This document shows positions 20,018 through 33,205 of a DNA stretch of 64,000 nt, in pieces (within the stretch, counting starts at the first letter, position 1; every line of letters begins with the position of its first letter). The notes under the pieces are model-generated. The model saw nothing but the letters and a program-made list of their open reading frames with translations, did no database searches and was not told where the DNA came from. The position numbers and the translations under genes are program-made. This stretch comes from Hybos culiciformis (lineage: Eukaryota > Arthropoda > Insecta > Diptera > Hybotidae): assembly GCA_964007475.1 (NCBI GenBank), contig OZ023273.1, positions 150,270,444 to 150,334,443 on the forward strand. Direction: 5' to 3'.

Positions 20018-23000
20018 AAAAACTAAAAAAAATGGAAAATATATGCATTATTTAGAATCTTAGCTAGTTTCTGATTCCCGAACCCACAGTCTTATAACCT
20101 CTTGGCCCAGATGAAAGTTAACAAAATTTCAGATAATTTGATATTCAAAGAATCGAAATCATTTATTCGTTAATTATAAGTAGAATCTATTTTAATAGAA
20201 AATGAACAGACGAACCCAAAAACCTACATAGTTCGTTTTGTATATTTTGATTATCCGTTCTAAAAATAAAGAAGGTCACTTAAAAACTTAAGAAAGTTTT
20301 CTAATTAAATTTTGTTCTTCTTCTTCTCCTTGGAAAAATAAAATAATGTTTTTGGTTAAAAAATTGATTTATTTTCTTTCTTCTTTAAAAAAAATTCTAA
20401 CTACTTGCTGTATTAGAAAATTGAAGAAAGTAAAAAAAAATATAAGAAAAATTAAACTGAATTTTGAATATTTAAGAACTTTTCAAAATAATTTTATCTC
20501 TTTTATTATGATCTTAAAATTATGAATTGACTGCATTCTTGAATTTTTTGTTACATTCAGTATACTCATAAATTTTTGTTAATAAGTTAAATTTGCTTTA
20601 AATGTAAGTATATATTATAAAAATCTTAATTTGTAACGCTTTATCAAAATTTTTTTGAAATATTCTGAAGTAAAATTATTCTTAAGAGAATAATTTGTGA
20701 AATAAGTATGAATAACTGATAGATTAGATATCTAATTAAAGACTTATTAGATTTAATGGGCGATTACAAAACGATTACGGATTTTTTTTGTATATTAAAT
20801 CTGACCGTGAAATGCCCTATGAGTATTAACTTTATACAACTGGATAATACCAAAATTAAAAATTTAATTTTTATCTATTAAATGGTGTGATCTATTAAAT
20901 GGTGATCTATTAAATGGTGTGAAAGAAGAACTAAATACTAATATTTTAAATCTTGACAGCAAAAACAATATTTCGGAAATTTCAAAGAATATAAAAAAAA
21001 ATTTGTTTTAATATTCGAAAACATCCAGTTTAAACTCTAGGCTCACTCCCAAAATTTTATTTGTTTCCCATGGACCGCACATCAGTTACCATACAACCCC
21101 GGTGGCCGTAGACTACACTTTGGGTACTAATGATCTACAATCTGAATCTTATTTTCTATACTTACTATATCTATTTAGGTATATTATAGGTGCTTTCGTT
21201 TCAATCCATTTCGAAAACATTCAAACTTAGTTTATGTTTTCCAGACATTGGGGAACATTCAAAGTTGGCTATTTTTTTTCACATTACCTTCGAACCATTC
21301 ATAATTAAGGTTTTTCAGTTTACGAGGATTGCTTTAATAATGAATTTTTTTTTTTTTTATCAAATATAACTATCCTATTTCATTGACTGTCCTTTTTCAC
21401 AATAGCTGTCTGAATTTGAAAACCTGACGTCTGTTGCTTTTTCAAAAGTGTTTTTGTCAGAATGTAATAGTTATGAAAAAAAAATGGAAATGTTTTATTC
21501 ATTAAAAAAAAAACCGAAAGCAAATTCTGAACTCAATTAAAGTTTTAATAGACTTTTTTCCTACGCAGCACAGCCAAACACGTATATATATATGTACATA
21601 TTACAGAATAAAAAAACAAAATTTATCTTCTTTTTTTTTTTCTAATGTTCCAAAAGTTTTCATTTTCCGATCGAAATGAATGAGGAAGTGTGAAATATTA
21701 GTTCCTAAAGTTAAATTCTATTTTTTTTCTTAAATCTAAATTGAATATTACGATAAGAAATTTTGTTTTTTTTTCGGTATAGAAGCTTAAAATAATCATA
21801 ATTAAAAGTTAGTAAAATTGCTGCTGTTTCTGAATACAAATAAAAATTTTAATATTAAAAGGTATTCCACGTTGAAAATTTATTAAACGTACGTCATTAT
21901 CAAATCGGCTTAAAAACATTGGAAACTGATTACATGAATATCAATTAAGCCCATTAAAGCGTTTCTTGTTTACGTAGAAAAAGAATTGTAAGATTTAATA
22001 ATTTAATTTTTTAGTCTGTAAGTGGAATATTTTGATGATTGATGCCGATTAATTTTAGCTAAGGTTCAAGGGCTCAAATATTGAAGTTCAAGCTCCAATT
22101 GGTTAAGTATGAGAATGAGAAAAAAATCTAATAAAATTCTATGTTCTTTCGAGTAAAAATAATTTTTTGCAAGGACTGGTGATTTTTCTTTTGATTACTT
22201 TGTAAATTGTCTATTTTTTTATTTTATTTTTTTATTTTTGTCAGGACTTAAAAGTCTTGTATTTATTCGAATTAAATTTTTGTATTTGTTATAGTGGTTG
22301 TTTATAATAATTTTATCTATATACATATAATTTTTTTTTTTGTGTTCGCGATTTATTTACTTCAATAATCGCGGAAAACATAAATTCATCTTCACAACAG
22401 CAAAAATATATAATAATTCTGAAAAATGAAATTGTTGAAAAAGGATTTATTACCATTGAGTGGATATGAAAATTAAATTATTGTAATGAAAATTTTCTAA
22501 GCTGAAAATTTATGTAGATTTTTTTTTTTTTTTGGTTGTTTGGTTTTTTATTTTGGGATATTTCTATGAAGGATTTATTTTAATTTAATACATTTTCATT
22601 ATTGGAAGCATAATGGGATAATGATTTTAAGTAAATTGTGGTGAAATTTAATTAAGTGTATGAAGGGAGGATGAAAATTTTTTTTTGTAACAGTTTATTG
22701 CTAAAAAATAAACCATATATACAATATAATGAATATTATTCTGTATGTGTGTAATAATTATTAATATCAATGAAATCGTTAAATATTGGAATTAAGTAAG
22801 ATAAGAAACTATATAATACTGAGTTATTTTTCTACTAGACTTCTAGATGAGAACATAGGTAGGTATCAATGTTATAGATCGCATGAATTTGTTTGATTGC
22901 TAAAGTGAGTCTGGGTTTTTTTTAATTGGATTTTGTTTTAAAGATTACACTTTTTTTTTAATTTCTTCATTTATCGATATAGTAGATAGACACATTAGTT

Positions 23001-26000
23001 ATACTCAATTAAAGCATATTGTAAGCCTATTTTAATGTGCTGAAATAAATTGGTTTTTTTATCTATTTTTTTTTTTTTGATATTATCGCTAAGTACTAAA
23101 TTTATCATATTTTTTTCAAGGATAAAATTCTTAACTTTAATTTGAAATACTTATGTCCTTCATATAAAATCAATATAATCAATTGACTAAATAGTATTAT
23201 CAAATATTTTTATATTAAAAAAAAAAAAAAAAAAAAAACTATTTGAAAAACAAATATTTAATAAAATTGATGTACTCATCATAAAATAAAAATAAAATAG
23301 AAGCTTTTGTCTGTCCAGATGTTCTATTCTTGTTCTTTATTATCCTTGTTAGCAAATAAAAAAAATTTTTTTTTTTTGGACTATCCATATATTATAAAAT
23401 ACAGTTGTATTTGTATATATATATGCCTTTGTTCCGAATTATCCAATGAATAGTTTAAGCTCAGAGGACCTAACTTTTTTTTGAATTTCAAATATGGAAA
23501 AAATACTATTTTCAACAGTTTGGGGCAATTAGATGTTTTTTGAGTAGCGTATTTTATACATTTGATACAGGGTCATTTTAACTGTTTTTAAAAGAGATAA
23601 AACTTTTATTACTTATAATACTTACCTATACGTAATAATAATGTAATCTGAAAGCATCAATTTTTATACATAAGAAATGTATATTGCTTCATTATTACTG
23701 AATTCTTACTTTCTAGTATCAAGCTCATCAAAATGATATTATTCTGTTGAAAGAAAATTGTTTTTTAAGCAATATTTTTTAGGGTGTACATAATATTCAT
23801 CATACTTTTTTCGACGTAATTTAATTTAAAATTGCGCATAAACGGACTTTATCAGCGAATTATTGCGAAAGGTAATTTGTTATCAGATATTTAATTTTCA
23901 GATTTAATATACACAATTACTAAACATTAATTTCTCAAATACATTTCATAATGCTAAAAAAACCGAAAAATTAATTATGAGTCAAAAAATATAGATAATA
24001 GTACTTGATGAATAAGTACATTACTTAGTTGGTTTTAAAAATTCATGGAAATTATCGATTTTAATTTTAATTTAAGTTTAGTGCTACCAGAAATCAAGAG
24101 TCTGGAGACAAAATTATATGTTTAAGTTAGTCATATACAATACTGAGAAATTTCTCAAAATCTAATAGTTCCTGTAATTATTCGTCAAGAATAAATCGCT
24201 ATTTTAATAATTTAATCGTTAATTGAAAATTCTACCGCCGTTTGTAGAAGTCTAATATCAGTAACATTCTAAGCAACTTTGTTTATTATTATGCGGTTAT
24301 TAAGTATATGTATTAATTTAAATAATATTATTGTTACTCAGTTTCATAGTCAGCTTTTCATTTTTTAAAGTTTTTTAATTAAACAACAACTCTAATAATA
24401 ATATAATAAGCGTGCTTATTTTATACAAGGGAATTTAATTATTTAGTTTTATTATGAATATAATATTTACATCACTATAAAAATAGATTTACATTTGATA
24501 AAAATAAAAATTCTTAGTCTATTTGTCATTTTTATTGTATAAAAAAAAATTTCGAATACCGAGTAATACAAATCGGAATTTGGGAAAAGTAAATTTAATA
24601 TAACTTTATATTTCTTGTTAATCAAAATGGATTTAAGAAATGAAAATTGTTATAAAATTAAAAAAATTTATAAATAAAATTTATAAAAAAAAATTAAGAT
24701 ACAATATGATTGCTTATAGTTAGTTGTTTTAGATTACTTAAAGTGAATGATTGAAAGTTATTTCACTATAAAGTGAGAATGAAATTTAAGTAACACAATC
24801 ACGTACCATTTATTTTTGTACGAAAATACTGGAAATTAAAGGGTTAAACGTAATGTTTATTTTTTTCAATTCTTATATCAATTTAAAAGATAAGAAAATG
24901 TTAAGTTTGAGTGTTATTAGTTATCAGCTATACATTTTTACTTAAGTTAGTCATTTCAATTTATTTTTTATTACCTCATATAACCTATTCACTATTTTAA
25001 TTATTTGTTGAAATTTCGTTTTTACAAAACAAGTGAGCAATAAACCTAATATGATGAACTTTATTTAAGAACGGTCGTACTTATGTTAATTTGATACAAT
25101 GACGCCATTTTTATCTATTTAAGTTTTTTGATTAAGCAGATTTCACCCTTAAATCATCGAATACAAATATTAAAAAATATTATTCAAATACATATATAAA
25201 GAATTTTCCTCGAATTTCTTTATGTTGTTGTTGCAATTACTAGATAAAATAAATGCTCAATTTTTCCAAATTTTCAATATTTTTTTAAATTGTATGTACC
25301 TTGATTGCATATATACATTTTTTTAATAGATTCATTTACAAAAAAAAAAAAAAGTTAAAATATCAAAAACATTTTCAAAATTTATATAAAAATTTTTGTA
25401 AGGTTGAAAGAGTATAAAAAAAAAGTTAAGTCGGATTACATTTTGCCCCTTAAGGTATAAAAATTTTTGAATAAAATTTTGCCTAAATAAACTTTAAATA
25501 TCCTTTTTCCTTTTTCAGTTTTATCTAAATAGGAATCACTATTTATGTGTATATATCTCCTATGGTTTGTGGTTGAAGAAAAAAAAAATAAAAATATTTT
25601 CCTAAACAAGACAATCCATACTACTATTTATGGTTTACTTTTCAATCTTGATATGATGGCATCAAGTGAATATAAGAAAGGGATAAAATTGATGATTCAA
25701 GTGTTGTACTATAATTTTTTTTTTCTTTTTTTTCCTTTTCGTAAAGAATAAGGATATTTCTCTATTTCTTTTTATTGCATTATATTTAGGATATTATATG
25801 ATATTATTGGAAAATACGTTTTAACTGTTCAGAGATTTAGATTTTATTGAAGTTATAATAGTTGTATTATTAAATTTCTACCTTTTTAAGTGAATATGGG
25901 TTTGAAATGATATTTTGTTGTCATTGCAGAATTTTTAGTATGCGTTTAACATGGAGCTACATATGTTTACTATAAAGAGTGCAAATTGTAACTCAATTTA

Positions 26001-27693
26001 TGTACATACAATGCAAATAACTGTAATATTTAATACAACATAAACTGCCACGACCAGTGGATGATCGTAATACTATCTATGTTTGAAAAGACATTCTAAA
26101 TATTTAAAAAACATTTACCTATTTTTTTTAAATTTCTAAGAATATCAAAATTGTCGTTTGTAAATAAATATTTTCCTTTTTGTTGATAATATCTATCAAT
26201 ATAGGGATGATATTATTATTATTGGTAGGGCAGTTAGCTAAGTAGACAACAAAAGCTAAATTTGTTTTAGAAAAAAATATAAAAGTAAGACAAAATTTTA
26301 TTTTTAATGCACATTTTATTATAACAACAAATTTATTCTTCAATTTTATTTTTTTTATTTTTTTAATTTTTTTTTTATATTCAAAATGACCTTTTGTCTG
26401 ATTGAATTTCTATAGAAAGATAGTATTTTATGGACCTTTATTATTTGTTAAGGAAGAACATAAATTTAAAATTATTTTATGTGTTGAGAATTATATTTTG
26501 TTTAATATACACATAAATATAAGACTGTATATATATAGTAATAATTGTTCAGAATTTGAATTCAATTGAAGTGAATACACAATAAAAGATGACGATCAGT
26601 AGACCATATAAATTTTGTATTTTTTAATATAAGCATATGAAAAATAATTTTTAAAATATACAATCTGTGGTTTAAGTTTTATAGGTATATTTTTGAGTTT
26701 CTTCAAGGTTCAATTTTTATTTTAAAATACATATATATTTTTTTTTTAAATTAATAATAATATTAATGATTTAAAATAAATATACAGAATTAAGTGTGTA
26801 TATATCTTTAATAACATTAATTTTCATTAAACAATATATTGTTGAGTAAATAAGGAAATTTTTTTTTATTGATATTTTGGTTCAGATTATTAATTTTGAT
26901 GAATTAAAATTAACGAAGACTGACTCAAATTAAAGCTGCAATATATTATTACTAAGCCATTATAAACACACTTCCATCAAGGTTTTTTTTTTTTTTGTTT
27001 TCTTAAATATTATTATGTATAGTTGTTGTAATATATTTTATATGTATAAGATACGCACATAAAAGTTAAGCATAAGTTTTTAGAATTATGCATGAAAAAA
27101 GTTCTAAAGTTTTATATATAAAAAATTTTTTTTTTTAAATTGTCCCCTTTTTATTATAAAGTAATGATGAAGCTAGTTTACAAAAAAAAAAAAAATGAGT
27201 AAAAGTTTTAAAAACTTCTAAAGAATTTATCTGTATGTATGTATTATGAACTTAACTGATATGATAAAATAATTTTTAATTATAACGTTGTTAGGGCGTT
27301 ATTTAATAATAGTTATCTTGATAGCTTAATTATTTAAGTTCTCTAATAAAAATGTACGTATAACGTTTCATATAGTTTTTGTTTGCTTTTGCAAAAATAG
27401 TTTTTACATAATTATGTGTGTGAAAAATTATTTCAAAGAATAATAATATTAAATTAAAATTAATTTTAAAATTTTAATTTATATTTGGTTTTTTGCATGA
27501 TGTTGTAAATAAGTTCAAGCAAAGAAGTAAATTAAAAAAAAAATGACATTTTCGGCCGATCAAACTTTAGTCGATTTATTCATTTAGGATTTCACTATGA
27601 CAAAAAATAGAAGTATCGATTCAACCAAGTTACCTAAAAATCAAATCAAAAATTTTACTTTTTACACATTTTTAGTTGTCTACTAAATCGATT
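20018..27693. other. 7.7-kb gene-free stretch
   Basis: AT-rich intergenic DNA. Visible structure: three copies of 'atctattaaatggtg' at 20873-20921, a less AT-rich patch at about 21040-21130 (containing 'ccatggaccgcacatcag' and 'ccccggtggccgtag') that may be a transposon relic, and a long poly-A run at 23217-23240. The longest frames (25545-25751, 26128-26343) are low complexity. No gene supported. Confidence 0.5.
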
Positions 27694-28004
27694 GTTTTAT
27701 CGATTCCCGGACAGTTTCCCAAATGACATTTGACAATCTCACATTTGCCCACGAACATTTGCCAATCTGACATTTGACCAGTTTTTTGGTTTAACAAAAC
27801 TTATTCTCAGCTAAAAAAAAACTTTTTTTTTTGAAAAAATTTACCTGTAAAGTTGGAAATAAATTTGTTTCAATTTGGAAAAGGTGTGAAAAGGAACGGG
27901 GGGACTCAAATATCGGATTGGCAAATGTCAGATTGTCAAATGTCCGTGGGCTAATGTCGGATTGTCAAATGTCATTTGGGCAACTGTCTGCCCCCCGTTT
28001 TATC
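27694..28004 (-). mobile_element. Palindromic MITE, copy 2, with 8-bp target duplication
   Basis: The element is 27702-27996 (295 bp), reverse orientation to copy 1: begins 'gattcccggacagtttccc', ends 'gggcaactgtctgcccccc'. It is flanked by a perfect 8-bp duplication GTTTTATC (27694-27701 and 27997-28004), which suggests a hAT-type mobilising transposase. The frame across it simply reads the arm repeats. Confidence 0.8.
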
Positions 28005-29473
28005 ACCTTTAACATCCCTGTAAAGGTAAAGGTATTTTCAACAAAATATTTTGAAAAAAAAATATTTGAAACACTTTTTTTCTAATATCTAAATTCTAAT
28101 ATCTAAATTATAATATCGGATATTTTCAGGCCGGAACAATTGTTTGCATTAACTTGCTGAAAATAGTCGACATTAAATTCGCTTCATAGTTTCCAAATTG
28201 AACAGGTATAGGTGTCTTTAATTTAAAGAAATTATAAGAACATTTATTTATTTTTGATTTTGCTCCCCGGAAATAACTTTTGAACTAGGCAAAATTATAC
28301 TCAAAATATGCATAATAAAAAAATATAAAGTGCCAGAGAAAATAGCATTAATCGTTTACGAGCAATTTCGAAAATAATTGACTTTTTCTTACAATTTTTT
28401 TACTTTTTTTCTTCTTTTTTTTTAAGATTAGAAATTAAATAATAAATATTTACAATTTAAATTAAATAATAAATATTTTTATTTACAATTACAATTTTCT
28501 TACCGGCTACAGAGATTTCAGAAACAATTTTTTATTTGAGCCCTCTCCGTTCATTAGGTCAAAAGTTATGAAATCTATAATTCTTTGTTTCATAAAAACA
28601 ATACTACGGCGAATTGTTTTCAAAGTAGGTTCATTATATTATTGCATTGTGTTGTACCCTGTAATACTTAATGAATTTTTAATTTAATCTAAGATGGCAT
28701 CTTAGATAGAAAGAGAATTAAAAGTGGGCTTAAATCATGAAAGAAAATAATTTTTATTTGCTCTTCAGAAACAAGGATCGTTTTAAAACAAAACAATAAA
28801 TAGAAATATTCATATAATATATTTTTTTATTTCAAATTTATTTTATTTCAAATACAATATATAAGGCTAAGATTTAATATTATATATTATATATAATTAT
28901 AATTAATTTATTTAGTATTTTTTTTTATTTTATAACAGCTTAAAATTTACGTATTAATTTAAAAGCAAATTATTATAAAAATTTAAAATACATAAAGTAT
29001 ATATAAAATTTAAAATACATAAATAGTATTATTGTGTGTCAAAATTGTGCTTTTTGATTGAGATAAAAGTGTCAAAAGCTTTCAACTAACATAAAAAAAC
29101 AAAATAAACTGATAATAATAATTAAAGTTAAAGACAAATAATCAATTAATATTGTTGAAAAAAAGTTATTAATTTTGGAGCAGTTATTTGCTAGTGATGA
29201 TTTTAAGCGATTTTAAACAATTTTAAAAGCTTTGTATTTATATTTTTTACTAAATTATTAATTCTACAAACAAAAGCTATTTTGTAATAAATTTAAATAA
29301 TTTTTTTTTTGCTTGTCCAATTTAATTCATATTTTATTGCTTGAAAAAAATGTAGATTCTATTAGCTATATGAAAGATGTCGTTGAACAAAGGTACATAG
29401 TTATTTAAAAAAAAATTTATTTGCATAAAATTTAATTAAAGGTAAATAATTGTTTTTTTTAATATATTGAGAC
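28005..29473. other. Non-coding AT-rich spacer
   Basis: No gene or element that I can delimit. The interval contains short direct repeats of 'aaattaaataataaatatt' near 28434-28480. Confidence 0.5.
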
Positions 29474-29616
29474 TAACCCCACATTTACACAGGCTGTTTT
29501 TCGAAGTTAAAACGAAATTTTTTTGAGAGTGTGCGTAAAAGTTGTTTAAATTTTTTTCATTTTATTCACAATCTTCATTTTAATCTTCGAAAACAGCCTG
29601 TGTAAATGGGGGGTAA
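29474..29616. mobile_element. Harbinger-like MITE, 137 bp
   Basis: The element is 29477-29613. Left end 'ccccacatttacacaggctg' and right end 'cagcctgtgtaaatgggggg' are inverted repeats continuing inward through 'ttcgaag'. A TAA triplet flanks each side (29474-29476, 29614-29616), the duplication expected of PIF/Harbinger-type elements. Confidence 0.7.
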
Positions 29617-31193
29617 TAGACCAGTGTTTTGAACTAACAGGCTTTCTTATGTATACCTGCGTATACGAAAAGGATTCATGAACCTTCATATTCAATCGGC
29701 ATTATATAAAGAATCTAATGCAGTATAAAATAAGACAAATAACTCGAGCAGAATATTTGATTGTTGATAATGACAATCAATTAAAAAATATTGAATATTA
29801 ATTTGAAGTGAAAAAGAATTTTTAATTTATTTCAAATAAATAGTAGTTATCTTATTTTAATGGTGATTATTTTTTATAATTATGTAAATCGTAATAAAAA
29901 TTACGAAATTATTGAAATTAATTATATATTTTTTTTTATAGCGTTATGAAAAATGATACAATTCTGAAGTAGATTTAAAAAAAAAAAATTAGAAAGAAAA
30001 TATAACTTTATTAAAAATTATATATAAATTGAATTAAATACATATTATTATTTATATTTTTATTCAACATAATATACTGATAATAATAATAATAATAATA
30101 CGACATATTATTTTTGAATTATATATTTTAATTTTATTATTAATAAATTTTTTTATTTATCTATTTGTTATATATTTTTTATAATAATATTATATATGTA
30201 TATATAATAAATGTATATATTTTTATTTGCCTCATTTTTTTATATTATCATTTTTTAATTACAGAATTGATAATTAATAATAAGTTTCGGTTTATTTTAT
30301 GTACTTTGGTATTTATAAATTATGTAGATTTCTCTACACATTTATACATAAGTAGTAATAATAATAATAATAATAATAACTTTATTTGTTTTTTTTTTAT
30401 TATTTTCATATTTAATTTTAATTTTTTATTTTTTTTGTTTCTTTTTGCTTTTTTTTTTTTTAATAAATAACTTTTAATCATATTTTACATATTATAATAA
30501 TTAAATATATAATTTTTTGTTTTCATTTATTTAGAACCCTGCATTATTCTTTTTATTTTTATTTGTTAAGTTTATAAATATATATTATGTATATTTTTAT
30601 ATGATAATGAATTTATTTATGTCAATATTTTTATTCATGTAAATTTACAATATTTTGAGACAATTTATCAAATAACGTACTTTAGAGATTTTAAGAATTT
30701 TTGAGGACATGTGTAATGAGGGCACTTTTCATAATTAAGAATTTTTTTATTTTATTTGAATATTTGCTAAGTCAATTTGCTCAAAAACAAAGAAATAAGA
30801 TATTGGTAGTAAGTCTTATCGAAATAGATATGATATACTACTAGATACTGTATAAATGCATAATAGAATTTTTAATATTTTTTTTTCAAAGTCACTTCTT
30901 TAATAGTGATTTAGTTAGAAATTTTAACATTTAAATTTGAAGGATATTCCATTTACTTAACGAACTTATAAATAAAAACAAATATATAGGAAGTATATTT
31001 ACACTTTATTGACTCGATCTCTATTTGAAAAATTATCTCAAAAATTTATTCTGTTTCTTTATTATTAAACATTTAGAATAATTATATTGTAAAATAATAT
31101 AATTCAATTAATGTTTTTTTAGTAATTCTAAATTTTAAATTTTTATGAATTAATAATATCATTTAATTTCTTATTTGAGAAAAATAATTAAAA
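29617..31193. other. Spacer and presumed 3' flank of the DIP gene
   Basis: AT-rich with AAT microsatellites at 30081-30101 and 30355-30379. Minus-strand AATAAA motifs at about 31045-31050 and 31057-31063 lie 130-150 nt past the DIP stop codon and could end its 3' UTR. The plus-strand frame at 30165-30470 is poly-N/F low complexity. Confidence 0.45.
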
Positions 31194-31426
31194 TTAAAAT
31201 ATTAAGCGTACAATATAAAGCATACGACCTTTCATTAATATCCAAAATATACAAAAAATCATTAAAATTCTATCAAATTTTATTATTGCTAAAATATTTG
31301 ATGATGAATTCCTATAAAGTGTTAAATTATCAAATGATGATGACGACCAACCGTATTCATCTGAATTTGACAAAGATTTTTGTTCAAATGAATTAATATC
31401 ATTTATATTTGATAAATGTTTTCTAT
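31194..31426 (-). CDS. DIP exon, C-terminal (linker and GPI-signal-like tail)
   Basis: Acceptor 'ttaatttcag' precedes 31426. The exon enters in phase 1 (one base carried from the previous exon) and reads NRKHLSNINDINSFEQ, then a serine-rich stretch DEYGWSSSSFDNLTLYRNSSS with two N-glycosylation sequons (NLT, NSS). It ends in a hydrophobic segment around ILMIFCIFWIL plus a short basic/hydrophobic end and TAA. A serine-rich stalk followed by a terminal hydrophobic segment fits a GPI-attachment signal, as known for DIPs; the basic residues KGR after the core make it less than ideal. The LSN(I/L)N motif recalls the Drosophila DIP-epsilon/zeta C-terminus, which supports this being the true last exon and not a chance frame. 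Confidence 0.75.
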
Positions 31427-31990
31427 CTGAAATTAATAAATGCAAATTTCTATAAATTATATTTTCATTTTTATTAGATTTAAAAAGTTTTACAGTATTC
31501 ACTAATCTAAATTTTTAGAAACTCATTCATGATATAAGCTGAAAACATAGTTATTCTAATTTTAGGTAAATTAAAATTCAAGTATAAAATTATTTACTTG
31601 TAAATATCTGGACGAGAAACGAAACTATTGAGTGAATATGTTAAGCTGAAAAACTTACAATTTGGCAGAGACAAACTTATCAACTGAGCTTTGAATCGGT
31701 GCAGAAGTTCACAAAATATAATGATGACAAGTGACGATATATACAATAGTTAATTCTAGTTTAGAGACGAATCCGACCCAAATTGAGTCAATATATTTAG
31801 AAAGAATACATTTTTTTTGGTTTTCAAAAATCTTGTCATTGGGTATGTTCATGCGATAATATTATTTTCAACATGTTCTAACTAAGTATTTTTTTTTGTT
31901 CAATAAATAAATAAATTAAATGAAAGTAAATTTTGATAAAACATTATTTTGAATGTTATTTTTTAATTTACAATTTAAATTTAAACTTAC

Positions 31991-32083
31991 TTTTTTCATT
32001 ATAAATAGATTTTGGTAAATTATGTTTATGTTGCTCCCATTCTGTTGTTATTATTCCTTCAGGTGTTGTGGCCGGTGCTTGAA
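31991..32083 (-). CDS. DIP exon, post-Ig3 linker
   Basis: A 93-nt exon, phase 1 at both ends, encoding VQAPATTPEGIITTEWEQ and on to SIYNEK. The acceptor is '...tctatttaaag' and the donor GTAAGT. It follows directly on the Ig3 end (TIRLY), the expected position of the threonine/proline-containing juxtamembrane linker in DIP proteins. It sits alone, 18.4 kb from the preceding exon and 564 bp from the last one. Confidence 0.85.
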
Positions 32084-32741
32084 CTTTAAATAGAGAATAC
32101 AAAAAAAAAATATTTATAATATCGTATAATTAAAATACCAAAATATTTATTATTATTTTACCATTCAACATTTAAATTTGATAATTCATGTATAAATTTT
32201 TTTTTTTTTATAAAAATTTATCATGATAATATGATTATAATAATAACTAGATACAATCTATACTTATAGAAGTATATATATTTAATTTCATTAATTAATT
32301 ATTTTATTATGCTCTCTATTTTTAATATATTTTTTTTATTGTCAGATATATGTTTTCATACCATTCTGCTGATCTAACAATCAAATAATCAAAATTATCC
32401 TTTAACTGTGAGTTTCCGGATAGGAAATTGTACATGAAACAAAAATTACATAATAAAAAATTCTGAAATATTTATATTCCAATTTTTAATTGAAATAATT
32501 AAATTATTTTATCATAATATTGGGCTATTTTTTTTTTTTAATTAGAAGCTTATATTTCGATGCAGATGCACTATATATTTCCGTTGCCTAAGCTACATTT
32601 CGGTCAATAATATTGATCCTATATGTATTAAATTTTAAGCATTAGTTATTAAAAATGAGTAAAAAAAAAATAATGACATCTTTAAAATAAATATTAAAAT
32701 TTATAGTTTACTTATATTCATATATACTAATATACAATACT

Positions 32742-33205
32742 AGCCAGTTGATCCCCGGCGTGCGCTGGATCGCAGTTGAATAAAATTAATTCATTTTTTT
32801 TTATTGTATGAGTATGATTATCTGATTTTAAATTGAATTAATTTGAACAATTTTTATAATTGTAATGCTCGAGGATTAATTGCGATTTGAATGATGGAGG
32901 AATGAATGGTCTATGCCACACTCATACCCGAAAACCTTTGCATAAAAAAACAAACAATTTGTTTTTTTTTTGGTGATTTTCGCGCATTTTGTTGAGATTT
33001 TCACATGTTAGTAACGATTAGATTTGAAGGGGATGCACTTTTTTTTCATTTATATTTTTTCACATATTTTAAAGAGATTGCATCACCCTATGACCTTGCC
33101 GTGATACACATTGTGTGAAAGTTTCACGTCAATCAGACGCATAATTTCTGAATTCTTAGCGAACACACAAACATTAATTTTTTACATGTTTTTATATATA
33201 AAGTA
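32742..33205. mobile_element. Unclassified insect transposon fragment in DIP intron
   Basis: Starts 'actagccagttgatccccgg' followed by 'cgtgcgctggatcgcagttg'. It includes 'tgtgtgaaagtttcacgtcaatcag' and ends 'acacacaaacattaattttt'. This opening and the 'gtgaaagtttcacgtcaatc' phrase are familiar from many non-autonomous insect elements. No inverted repeats or target duplication were found, so the class is left open (RTE tail or Helitron-like are possibilities). Confidence 0.5.

Noticed and set aside
27831..28085. Frame beginning MKKFTCKVGNKF
   Set aside because: It runs through the arm repeats of the MITE at 27702-27996; the inverted counterpart at 19687-19872 is the same artefact.
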